Shown here: in pieces, positions 50,506 to 58,337 of the stretch
Layout: every line of letters begins with the position of its first letter
How positions within the stretch are numbered: the first letter of the stretch is position 1
DNA from: Microbacterium abyssi
GTDB taxonomy: Bacteria; Actinomycetota; Actinomycetes; Actinomycetales; Microbacteriaceae
Length of the DNA stretch: 64,000 nt
NCBI RefSeq assembly: GCF_015277895.1
Contig: NZ_CP063815.1
Coordinates: 868,001-932,000 of the forward strand
Direction of reading: 5' to 3'
Program-made: the position numbers and the translations under genes
Notes under the pieces: generated by a model
What the model saw: only the letters and a program-made list of their open reading frames with translations
What the model was told of the DNA's origin: nothing
Database searches by the model: none

Positions 50506-50931
50506 CCGCGCGACTTTTACGAAGCGGACGTGGGTCGTAAGAATGATGCGGTGGGTCGCCAGTCGGTGTTGCACCTGAAGCCGAGTCACCGCCCTGATGC
50601 TCAGAGCCTCGCATGCATTTGGCAAGACTTCGCGGGAGAGCGACGTACGAGGGCGGAGAGCCTGCCCTGTGGTTTCGCCTGGCCGTCTTGGTGGGGATGC
50701 GGAGACCGATCGACACCCAATAGTCACCGATTCTCCGAATGCCTTTCATACATTACTAGGTAGGCGCGAGCATAGAACGAGAACTTGGAGTACCCAGAGC
50801 GAGAAACAATCGAGGAACAATGCACGCAGGCACCCTCGGTAAGCGACACCCTTTAAAAGCACTCGCCTACACAGACCTACAGGCCAGAAAAATACCTGGA
50901 TAACTGACAAAACGCACCCTATTCTGGCGGC
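50506..50931. other. Gene-free stretch upstream of relaxase, candidate oriT region
   Basis: No convincing ORF. The last 200 bases are A/T-richer than their surroundings and contain short repeats: GTAGGCG at 50760 with its complement CGCCTAC at 50864, and CCTACA twice near 50867-50880. Its place directly ahead of a MobF relaxase makes it the likeliest oriT, but no nic motif is identified. TATTCT at 50920-50925 six bases before the relaxase ATG is its probable -10. Confidence 0.35.
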
Positions 50932-53664
50932 ATGCGTGGAGGCCTCGAGCGCTGGAAGCGAGGTGTCGATTCCCGCGGGGTTCGACAGGCGATCTCCTAC
51001 GCGCTTGAGGGCACGTGCGACGCCTACCTTCATCACACGACCGGCGTCAATGCGCTCGAGGCGTACAGCGGGGCATCCGATTCCACCGTCTCGCGATTCA
51101 TCGTCGACAACGGCGTCATCACCTCCAACGAACTCACGGCCGGCGGCCTTCGTGTCTGGCTCACTGGGCATGACCCGGTCACAGGCGAGGAGCGCGGCCA
51201 CCAGCGGCTGAGCCCCGACGCCGACCTCTTGCTCGACGGGACGCTCAACCATCCGAAGTCGTACAGCGTCGCCGCACTGTTGCATCCCGAGCTCGCCACC
51301 GAGTTCGAAGCACTGCAAGACCGGCTTCGTGAGCGCATCCTCCTCACCTGGCAGACCGAGCTCAACGCGCGGCGCGGCCACGGCGGTCTCCTCCGTGAGG
51401 AGATCACACGCATCGAGGTCGTCGAACTGCAGCATCGTCGCTCGCGCGCCCTCGACCCGCACATCCACCGTCACCTCTGGCTGAACATCAAGGTGCTCGG
51501 CGCGGACGGCAAGTGGTCGAACCTCGACTCGCGTGTCGCGATGAAGCTGCACACCGTCATCAACGCCGAGGGTGATCTCGCAGCTCGCACCGATCCCGCG
51601 TGGATCTCCGCCCTCGCGCGCTACGGCTACACGCTCGACGAGGCGGGTGAGATCGCCGAGCTCGCCGGTGCCGTGCGTCCCCTCTCCCGTCGATCCGCGC
51701 AGATCGAAACGAACCGTGCGAGCCTGATCGCGGAGTGGTCGGCGACTCACGGAGGATCAGCGCCAAGCGTCGAGGCACTGCAGCAGATCGACCGGCGCGC
51801 ATGGGCCGTGGCGCGTCCGAACAAGCCATCCGACCTCGATGAGACGTCGTGGGAGGCGTACGTTCGCCACGAAATCGCCGCTGTCGATCCGAACCTGATC
51901 ACTCCGCGCGCACCCATCGCCGCCGCTGGGACCGACCTGGATGCCATCGATCTCGACCTGCTGGTTGCACAGGCAATCGTGGACGCGGACGAGCGGTCCA
52001 CATACCGCGGAGGGCGTTTCAGCATCTTCGACATCCGCGCGGGTGCGATACGCGCGCTCTCGCGTACGAGGGTGGTTGCGGAACGCGACCAGCTCGATGG
52101 CGTGATCACCGAGATCACGGCGCGCGCCATCAGTGCCGTGCATCGACTCGTTCCGGACGATCCGCCATCGCACGTCAAAGCTTTCATGGCGACCGAGACC
52201 GTGCGCGCCAAGGTGCGTCTCGCCGGCCGCTTAGACGTGCTCGCGCAGCCGGGGCGCGCACTGCTGCCGAACGAGCTGCACCGGCTCACGCCGAGCGAGA
52301 ATCTCTCCATACTGGATGCCTCGCAACGCGCTGCAGCGTGCGCCATCGCCGGCACGGACGGGCTCGTGACGGTCACCGGCCCCGCGGGCGCGGGCAAGAC
52401 GACGATGCTGCGCGCTGCGTTCGCGGCGCTCACGACGCAGCGGCGGCGGATGCTCGTCGTCGCCCCCACACGGAAGGCGGCGTCGGTGGCATCCCGCGAG
52501 ATCGGCGCCGTGGCATCCAGCCTTCACGCCCTCCTCTCGGACCACGGCTACCGGTGGGGCGCTGATCAGGCTGGCGCGATGGTCTGGACGCGTCTTCGCG
52601 TCGGCGAGACCGACGCCGACACGGGCGTCGTGTACGCCGGCCCGGCACGATCCCTTCTGCAGCCGCGCGACCGGATCGTCGTCGACGAGGCCGGCATGGT
52701 CGACCTGCAGGCGGCGAACGCCCTCGTCGAACTCTCGATCGAGCACGGCGTCGGGCTGGTGTTCGTGGGTGACACGCATCAGGCGCTGCCGGTCGGGCAT
52801 GCGGGCGCGATGGGTTCTGCGATCCGACATGCGAACGCTGCGGTCGAACTCGACACGGTGCATCGGTTCCGCGATCCCGACTACGCGGCGCTCACCCTGC
52901 GGCTACGGGACGCGGCCGATCGCGAGCACGCGCTGGCCGTTGCGGCTGAGCTTGCCGAACACGGTCACGTCGACAGGGTCGATCATCACGATGCGGCGCG
53001 TGAGCGGATGATCGAGGCGTACTTCGAGTGGCACGCGCGCGGCAAGAGGGTGACGCTGGTGTCCGGTACGAACGCTGAGGCGGATGCGATCAATGACGCC
53101 ATCCAGCAGCGGCGAGTGGATCAGGGCGAGGTCGATGCCGGGGTCGTCGCGTGGGGAATGGGCGAGCAGCGCATCCTCGTCGGCGATACCGTTCAGACCC
53201 GTCGCAACGACCGTCGCACAGGCGTCGAGAATCGTGCGCAGTGGATCGTTCGCGGCGTCCGCGATGAGTTCGTGTCGCTGGTCTCGGTGGACGACAGTGG
53301 CGAGTTGGCGCGCGTTTCCGCGGACTATGCGCGCGAGCATCTGCAGCTCGCCTACGCGTCCACCGTGCACGGGGTGCAGGGTGACACCGCGGATGCGTCG
53401 GTGGTCGGGCCGGACGTGGATGCCGCGGGGCTCTACGTCGGACTCACGCGCGGGCGGACTCACAACGTCGCGATTGTCGTGGCGCGAACGGATGCCGCGG
53501 CTCGCGAGCGTCTCGCCGAGTCGATGCAGCGCGGGACACCGGAGTTGACGATGCAGGATGCCGTGCGCGCGGCGGCGGCGGAGATGCGGCGCGCGGCACG
53601 GAACACGGAAGCGACGGGGCCGGTCGTCGAGACGCTGAGTTCGGTGAGTGACATCGGGATCTAG
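50932..53664 (+). CDS. MobF-family relaxase-helicase (TraA/TraI-like)
   Basis: 910 residues. N-terminal TrwC relaxase domain: histidine triad DPHIHRHLWLN at 177-181, LDGTLNHPKSYSVAALL near 102, catalytic tyrosine among Y23/Y32/Y45. C-terminal superfamily 1 helicase: Walker A GPAGAGKTT near 484, Walker B IVVDEAGMV near 583, and late motifs YASTVHGVQGDTAD and YVGLTRGR. It would nick and unwind DNA for conjugal transfer. No coupling protein or secretion genes are seen in this window, so the element is at most mobilisable from what is visible. Confidence 0.93.
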   Translation: MRGGLERWKRGVDSRGVRQAISYALEGTCDAYLHHTTGVNALEAYSGASDSTVSRFIVDNGVITSNELTAGGLRVWLTGHDPVTGEERGHQRLSPDADLLLDGTLNHPKSYSVAALLHPELATEFEALQDRLRERILLTWQTELNARRGHGGLLREEITRIEVVELQHRRSRALDPHIHRHLWLNIKVLGADGKWSNLDSRVAMKLHTVINAEGDLAARTDPAWISALARYGYTLDEAGEIAELAGAVRPLSRRSAQIETNRASLIAEWSATHGGSAPSVEALQQIDRRAWAVARPNKPSDLDETSWEAYVRHEIAAVDPNLITPRAPIAAAGTDLDAIDLDLLVAQAIVDADERSTYRGGRFSIFDIRAGAIRALSRTRVVAERDQLDGVITEITARAISAVHRLVPDDPPSHVKAFMATETVRAKVRLAGRLDVLAQPGRALLPNELHRLTPSENLSILDASQRAAACAIAGTDGLVTVTGPAGAGKTTMLRAAFAALTTQRRRMLVVAPTRKAASVASREIGAVASSLHALLSDHGYRWGADQAGAMVWTRLRVGETDADTGVVYAGPARSLLQPRDRIVVDEAGMVDLQAANALVELSIEHGVGLVFVGDTHQALPVGHAGAMGSAIRHANAAVELDTVHRFRDPDYAALTLRLRDAADREHALAVAAELAEHGHVDRVDHHDAARERMIEAYFEWHARGKRVTLVSGTNAEADAINDAIQQRRVDQGEVDAGVVAWGMGEQRILVGDTVQTRRNDRRTGVENRAQWIVRGVRDEFVSLVSVDDSGELARVSADYAREHLQLAYASTVHGVQGDTADASVVGPDVDAAGLYVGLTRGRTHNVAIVVARTDAAARERLAESMQRGTPELTMQDAVRAAAAEMRRAARNTEATGPVVETLSSVSDIGI

Positions 53665-53751
53665 CGTCGAGCGCACCGGCTTCGCGCAGGGGGCTTGTGA
53701 CGACCGCCGTGTTGGCATCGAGATCTCAGCATCTGTGGGTAAGAATCTCGC

Positions 53752-53783
53752 TTACTAACACTTATAGATATATCTGTTGGTAA
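53752..53783 (+). promoter_or_regulatory. Palindromic operator overlapping the Fic gene promoter
   Basis: TTACTAACA (53752-53760) and TGTTGGTAA (53775-53783) form nine-base arms with one mismatch; the spacer includes the self-complementary GATATATC. The right arm overlaps TAATCT (53781-53786), the -10 placed six bases before GTG 53793. A dimeric repressor bound here would block the promoter. Confidence 0.5.
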
Positions 53784-53792
53784 TCTGTGGAA

Positions 53793-55052
53793 GTGGCCAC
53801 ACCTACTGGCAGTCTCGTCCCCATCGATGCGGTGACCTACGAGACCTACGATTGGGTGCCGCGTGCGCCCGCGATGCACTCGCGCGCCGAGGTGGAGCGA
53901 CAGACCGGACCCTACGACGCCGCGGTCACGCCGCCGATAGCAGACTGGTCGCCCGTCATCTCGAGCGAGAGCTCGGCAGACGTCGAGGACGCGACTCGCC
54001 AGCTGGTCGAGTTCGACTATCACGCGCAGCGGAAGCTCGGTACAGGCAATCCCGCGCTGGGTCCGATGACCGCGATCCTGCTTCGCACCGAATCTGCCTC
54101 CAGCTCGCAGATCGAGCAGTTGACGACATCGGCCAAGCAGCTCGCCCTCGCCGAGATCGGCGAGGGCGACAAGGCGAACGCGCTCACCGTCGTTGGCAAC
54201 GTCCGCGCCATGGAAGCTGCGCTGCAGCTCGCCAATGAAATCAGCGAGGACTCCATTCTCGCGATGCACACAGCCCTGATGCTCCACCAGACAGGCTTCC
54301 CGCCCGAGGACGCGGGACGGTTCCGCACGGAGCAGGTCTGGATCGGGAGAGGCGAAGCCGGCCCCCGCCTCGCCGACTTCGTCGCACCGCATCACGACCG
54401 CGTTCCCGGTGCGATCGGGGACCTCGTCCGCTTCGTGAAGCGTCAGGACGTACCGGTGCTCGTGCAGGTAGCCGTCGCGCACGCACAGTTCGAGACGATC
54501 CACCCGTTCCCGGATGGGAACGGTCGAACGGGCCGCGCACTCGCGCAGTCGATCCTGCGAAACAAGGGCCTCGTCGACTCGACGGCTGTGCCGATCTCGG
54601 CTGGCCTCCTCGTCGATGTGCCCCGCTACTTCGCTGCCCTCGGCTCGTTCCGTGAGGGTGATGCCGGCCCGATCATTCGCGGCTTCGCAGGCGCGAGCAG
54701 GATCGCCGCGATGACGGGCATGCAGCTCGTCGACGCTCTCGTCGAGCAGTTCGAGGAGTCCCGCGCGAAGATGGCGGGCATCCGTGCAGATGCCGCGGCG
54801 TGGAAGATCCTGCCCACACTGGTTGGCCAGCCTGCGGTGAACGTCAAGTACCTCAAGAGCGCGCTGGGTCTCGGGGAGATGACCGCGCTTCGCGCGCTCG
54901 ATTCGCTCACCGAGTGCGAGGTGCTTACTGAGACCACGGGGAAGAGCCGCGGCCGCGTGTGGCAGCATCGCGGCATCTTCGATGCCCTGGATTCGTATGC
55001 ATCGGTGATGGCTTCATCCGGCCACCAGGCCAGATCTTCGATTCGCGAGTGA
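53793..55052 (+). CDS. Fic-domain AMPylase-like protein with C-terminal winged helix
   Basis: 419 residues. Fic motif HPFPDGNGRTGR near residue 237 is complete. An inhibitory helix SSSQIEQ near 107 precedes the Fic core (class II), with the conserved inhibitory Glu present but followed by Gln rather than Gly/Asn. The C-terminal 100 residues form a winged helix. GTG 53793 is chosen over GTG 53787 because TAATCT is exactly six bases ahead. Such proteins AMPylate host or own proteins and may bind their own operator; here the palindrome 53752-53783 is the candidate site. Confidence 0.88.
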   Translation: MATPTGSLVPIDAVTYETYDWVPRAPAMHSRAEVERQTGPYDAAVTPPIADWSPVISSESSADVEDATRQLVEFDYHAQRKLGTGNPALGPMTAILLRTESASSSQIEQLTTSAKQLALAEIGEGDKANALTVVGNVRAMEAALQLANEISEDSILAMHTALMLHQTGFPPEDAGRFRTEQVWIGRGEAGPRLADFVAPHHDRVPGAIGDLVRFVKRQDVPVLVQVAVAHAQFETIHPFPDGNGRTGRALAQSILRNKGLVDSTAVPISAGLLVDVPRYFAALGSFREGDAGPIIRGFAGASRIAAMTGMQLVDALVEQFEESRAKMAGIRADAAAWKILPTLVGQPAVNVKYLKSALGLGEMTALRALDSLTECEVLTETTGKSRGRVWQHRGIFDALDSYASVMASSGHQARSSIRE

Positions 55053-55330
55053 CGGTCAACAGCTACGGCGCCGCCATGCGAGAGAACAGTCCGTCCGCCG
55101 ATTGTCAGGCGTTTAGGCCGTGCATGAAGCCATGTCATGCCCGACACGCGCACCGACGAACTAGGGTGTGCCGCGAAAGCCGGAGTGATCTTTCCCCAGC
55201 TCTCATGATTCCCAAGTGGCACTAACACGGTGTCGATGTCAGTGCGATGTCGAGAGCGTTCAACGGCGATCCGCCTCACCTGGAGCCACGCACCCTCGAT
55301 GAGATAATCCCTGCGGGTACTGCCATCGCC
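55053..55330. other. Intergenic region between Fic and MBL genes (convergent)
   Basis: About 280 bases with no supported gene. A/T content rises mid-way. Nothing specific is recognised. Confidence 0.5.
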
Positions 55331-56686
55331 CTACCGGATGCGCTTGTCTCTCCAAAAGAAGTCGTTGTCGTCTGTGCACACGTGAAACGGTACGTTCCGG
55401 TGCGAGAGTTCGTTCAGGACTTGTAAGTGAGGATGAGCGTTCCCGGCGCCGCCTTTCGCATTGTGCGCTTCGACGGTGACTCTGCGTACGTTCGGCAGCG
55501 CGTCCCAAAGTGGAGCCGCGGAATCTAGACGAGAACCGTGATGCGGCGCTGACATGATGCCCACCCTATCCAGCCGATGTTGCGTCAGCGCGGTGCGGAG
55601 TCCATCTACATCCTGCCCTCGGCGAAGACCTGCGTCACCCGTTCCGAGCCACGATGGGGCGATAGGGATCGCTTCAGGTGTTGCCGACAGCGGCTTCCAT
55701 CCTCCGCGGAAATGGCACCACTCATACGGTGAAGCGGGTCCCGAGTAGAGACAAAGGGACGACAGGTTTGGTCCGCTTCGGGCGCTGGACGCCCGTGCAG
55801 ATCTCGAGAGGCGGCGATGATGAGCCCGAACAGCGTCATGAAAGGCGGTGGTAAGCGAAGCGTGGTTCATGAGGGTGATGAGATCTTGGAGAGTGCAGTC
55901 CTCGATCGGCTTTCCGAGGCGGCGACGGAGAAGTTGGCGAGCTTGGGTTGCCCCTTTGAGAACGGACGGGATGACGTATGGCTGGATCTCCCATAGAAAC
56001 TCCCGTGCCTTCGCGCCGCCGCGACGGGCGAGCAGGCCTCGCCCCCCTGTCCCAGCTTCGAGAACTATCTTTTCGTCGCCTGGGTCCTGGTCGCCATCGG
56101 GATCGCCGACTTCAGAGGCGGGAGGGAGAGGCAGCGGCTCGGTATCCGTCGGAATAAGGGAAACCTCGGCATCAGCGAAGAGCTCCCCGAGAGCGGTGGC
56201 AGGATCGTATAAGAAGCTCGCGTACGTTTCCAACTCCGTGTCGCTGAGGTCTGAGTCGGTCATGGCGTATAGCGCTTCGATCTTCGACAGAATCGGCGCC
56301 CACACTCGCGTGACGTCGATGTCCTTTTCTCCGAGCTTCTGGGCCAAGTGCTCGAGGCCGTTGATGTGATCGCGGTCGAAGTGAGAGACGACGAGGAGGT
56401 CGATGGTCGAGCCGTCGGGCACGTCGTCCAGCATCCGCTCGACAGCACTCGGAAGCGCCGCTCGGGGCTTGAGGCCCCGGCCTGAGCCGCAGTCGTAAAC
56501 AATTCGGAACATCGACCCGTCGTCTGCGGGCCTAGTAGGGCCACGATGAAGCTGCTGGAAGAACAGCGACTGGGAATGGAAGCCTCCGTGTCCAACTCCC
56601 CACTGGTTTACCGTGAACTCGTATGACCCCTGCCACATGGCGGCCCCCGACTCTGTGATCTCTTCACCCATATAAGCAGAGGTCAT
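55331..56686 (-). CDS. Metallo-beta-lactamase-fold protein, ComEC-like (MBL1)
   Basis: 451 residues from ATG 56686 (56671 and 56638 are also possible; none has a clear ribosome site). Zinc motif SHFDRDHINGL (H102, D104, D106, H107) is intact; the end holds SAPHHGSRLDS, the pattern of ComEC-type MBL domains. A long middle insert (LYDPATALGELFADAEVSLI to DQDPGDEKIVLEAG) is Asp/Pro-rich. It is divergent from the operon holding a second MBL protein, the E2-E1-JAB fusion and the patatin, and is likely a component of the same system. Substrate unknown. Confidence 0.78.
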   Translation of the reverse strand: MTSAYMGEEITESGAAMWQGSYEFTVNQWGVGHGGFHSQSLFFQQLHRGPTRPADDGSMFRIVYDCGSGRGLKPRAALPSAVERMLDDVPDGSTIDLLVVSHFDRDHINGLEHLAQKLGEKDIDVTRVWAPILSKIEALYAMTDSDLSDTELETYASFLYDPATALGELFADAEVSLIPTDTEPLPLPPASEVGDPDGDQDPGDEKIVLEAGTGGRGLLARRGGAKAREFLWEIQPYVIPSVLKGATQARQLLRRRLGKPIEDCTLQDLITLMNHASLTTAFHDAVRAHHRRLSRSARASSARSGPNLSSLCLYSGPASPYEWCHFRGGWKPLSATPEAIPIAPSWLGTGDAGLRRGQDVDGLRTALTQHRLDRVGIMSAPHHGSRLDSAAPLWDALPNVRRVTVEAHNAKGGAGNAHPHLQVLNELSHRNVPFHVCTDDNDFFWRDKRIR

Positions 56687-57026
56687 CGAAGCCCGACGCG
56701 CGCACGTGGCCATGTGTCTCACGGCGTTGCTGCCTGGAATCCATCTCAAGCGGCGACTCCTATGTTGCAAGGATGGGCGCCGTGCGGGAGGTGATTCGGC
56801 TGTTACGCGCAGGGATCCCGCTGGAAGCGCTGTGATGAACATTCTCGATGTCGGCGGCCGCTCGTACACTGAACGCAGCTGCAACAGCAGTGAGGTAGAC
56901 AGTGGCATTGGCGAGTCTGCCGGCCTGGGGACCATGGCCCGCATTCGGGGGAACACGTGCCAACACAGAACTTCCTCCGCGGCAAGCCATTCCTGAACAG
57001 GCTGTGACAACAAGGAGGACTATTAA
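56687..57026. other. Divergent promoter region between MBL1 and the MBL2-E2/E1/JAB-patatin operon
   Basis: 340 bases without a supported gene. AGGAGG at 57011-57018 serves the rightward operon. No obvious operator palindrome is identified. Confidence 0.5.
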
Positions 57027-58337
57027 ATGACCGACACGCTCCCTACACGAGGCGCCGTGTTTTGGCCGGTTGGCACCGGAGACAGCACGACTCTCGTCAT
57101 CAGCGAAGAGTTGGTCATGCAGATTGACCTGAATGACTTGGCGAAGGCCGATTCGGCCGACAATCCAGAGCGCCCGGTGGTGGACGAACTCGCAGCGAGC
57201 TTGCCGCTCCGGGATGGACGCCCGTACCTGGCGGTATTCGCGCTCACGCACGCGGACAAGGATCATTGCCGTGGCTTCGCCGACCTCCTTGAGAAGGTGA
57301 CCATCGGGGAGCTGTGGGCGACACCTCGCATGTGGCGCGAGTACCTCGATGGCGCCGAGGACGACCTATGCGAGGACGCACGCGCCTTCCAAGAAGAGGC
57401 AGAGCGGCGCGTGGCCGCAGTCCTCACCGACGTCGCGAACGGGAAGGAACCAGCGAGCGGCGATCGAGTCATCGTCTTCGGTTATGACACCGACCACGAC
57501 AAGCATGCATACGACGAGCTGCCTGCGGAGTTCAAGAGTGGCCCCGGAAAGCCCATCACCGCACTCGACGGCATCGATTGCAGCGATGTCTTCGAGGCGT
57601 TCATCCACGCCCCCTTCAAAGCGGATGCCGCCGCAGCCCGGAACGAGACATCGCTCGCGATGCAGGTAACGCTTCGCGATGAGTCTGGCGTCAACGGCAA
57701 ACTTCTTCTCTTCGGCGACCTCGCTCACGACACCATCATGAAAATCATGAGCTACAGCGAAGAAAAGGAGCGAACCGAAAAGCTGGAGTGGGACCTGTTG
57801 CTTGCTCCGCATCACTGCTCGAAGAAGGTGATGTATCTGAAGTCTGTCGATGGGTCGGAGCAGCTTCTCGATGACGTTCTGGACAAGTTCGTCGAACACC
57901 AGCGGGATGGCGCTGTCATTGTGTCAAGCAGCCATGTCATTCCCGAAGAAGACAGCGACGGCGCCAATCCTCCGCACAAGATGGCGGCTGACAGGTATCG
58001 CGAGATCGCAGAGGAGTTCCTCGTCACCATGGAATGGCTCGATGTCAACGAGCCGTCGCCCATCGTCTTCGGCGTGTCTGCGTCAGGCGCTGGCATCGTG
58101 CGCGATGAGACGGTCGAACTGGCTGCATCCGCGAATCTCTCCAAGGAGGCCGTGTTCGCGCACGCAGAATCGAGGCTGGCAACCGTGCTTGCTCGCGCAA
58201 GCATCGTCGCAGGCGCTGTGGCAGCCACCGCGGCGACCACAGCGGCCGCTTCCGGGCCCGAGCAGGTGCGTGAGGCCACAGCTTCGGACCGCGGTGGAGA
58301 CGCCGCGCCGGAGACCGCCATCGGTTTTGGTCAGTGA
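57027..58337 (+). CDS. Metallo-beta-lactamase-fold protein with Ala/Gly-rich tail (MBL2)
   Basis: 436 residues; AGGAGG nine bases ahead of the ATG. The zinc motif LTHADKDHCRGF (H75, D77, D79, H80) and a later APHHCSK fit a ComEC/RNase-Z-like MBL fold. The last 60 residues are Ala/Gly/Ser-rich and disordered and end AIGFGQ, a possible substrate tail for the neighbouring E1/E2 machinery. The stop overlaps the next start (GTGA). First gene of the operon; only distantly similar to MBL1. Confidence 0.8.
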   Translation: MTDTLPTRGAVFWPVGTGDSTTLVISEELVMQIDLNDLAKADSADNPERPVVDELAASLPLRDGRPYLAVFALTHADKDHCRGFADLLEKVTIGELWATPRMWREYLDGAEDDLCEDARAFQEEAERRVAAVLTDVANGKEPASGDRVIVFGYDTDHDKHAYDELPAEFKSGPGKPITALDGIDCSDVFEAFIHAPFKADAAAARNETSLAMQVTLRDESGVNGKLLLFGDLAHDTIMKIMSYSEEKERTEKLEWDLLLAPHHCSKKVMYLKSVDGSEQLLDDVLDKFVEHQRDGAVIVSSSHVIPEEDSDGANPPHKMAADRYREIAEEFLVTMEWLDVNEPSPIVFGVSASGAGIVRDETVELAASANLSKEAVFAHAESRLATVLARASIVAGAVAATAATTAAASGPEQVREATASDRGGDAAPETAIGFGQ

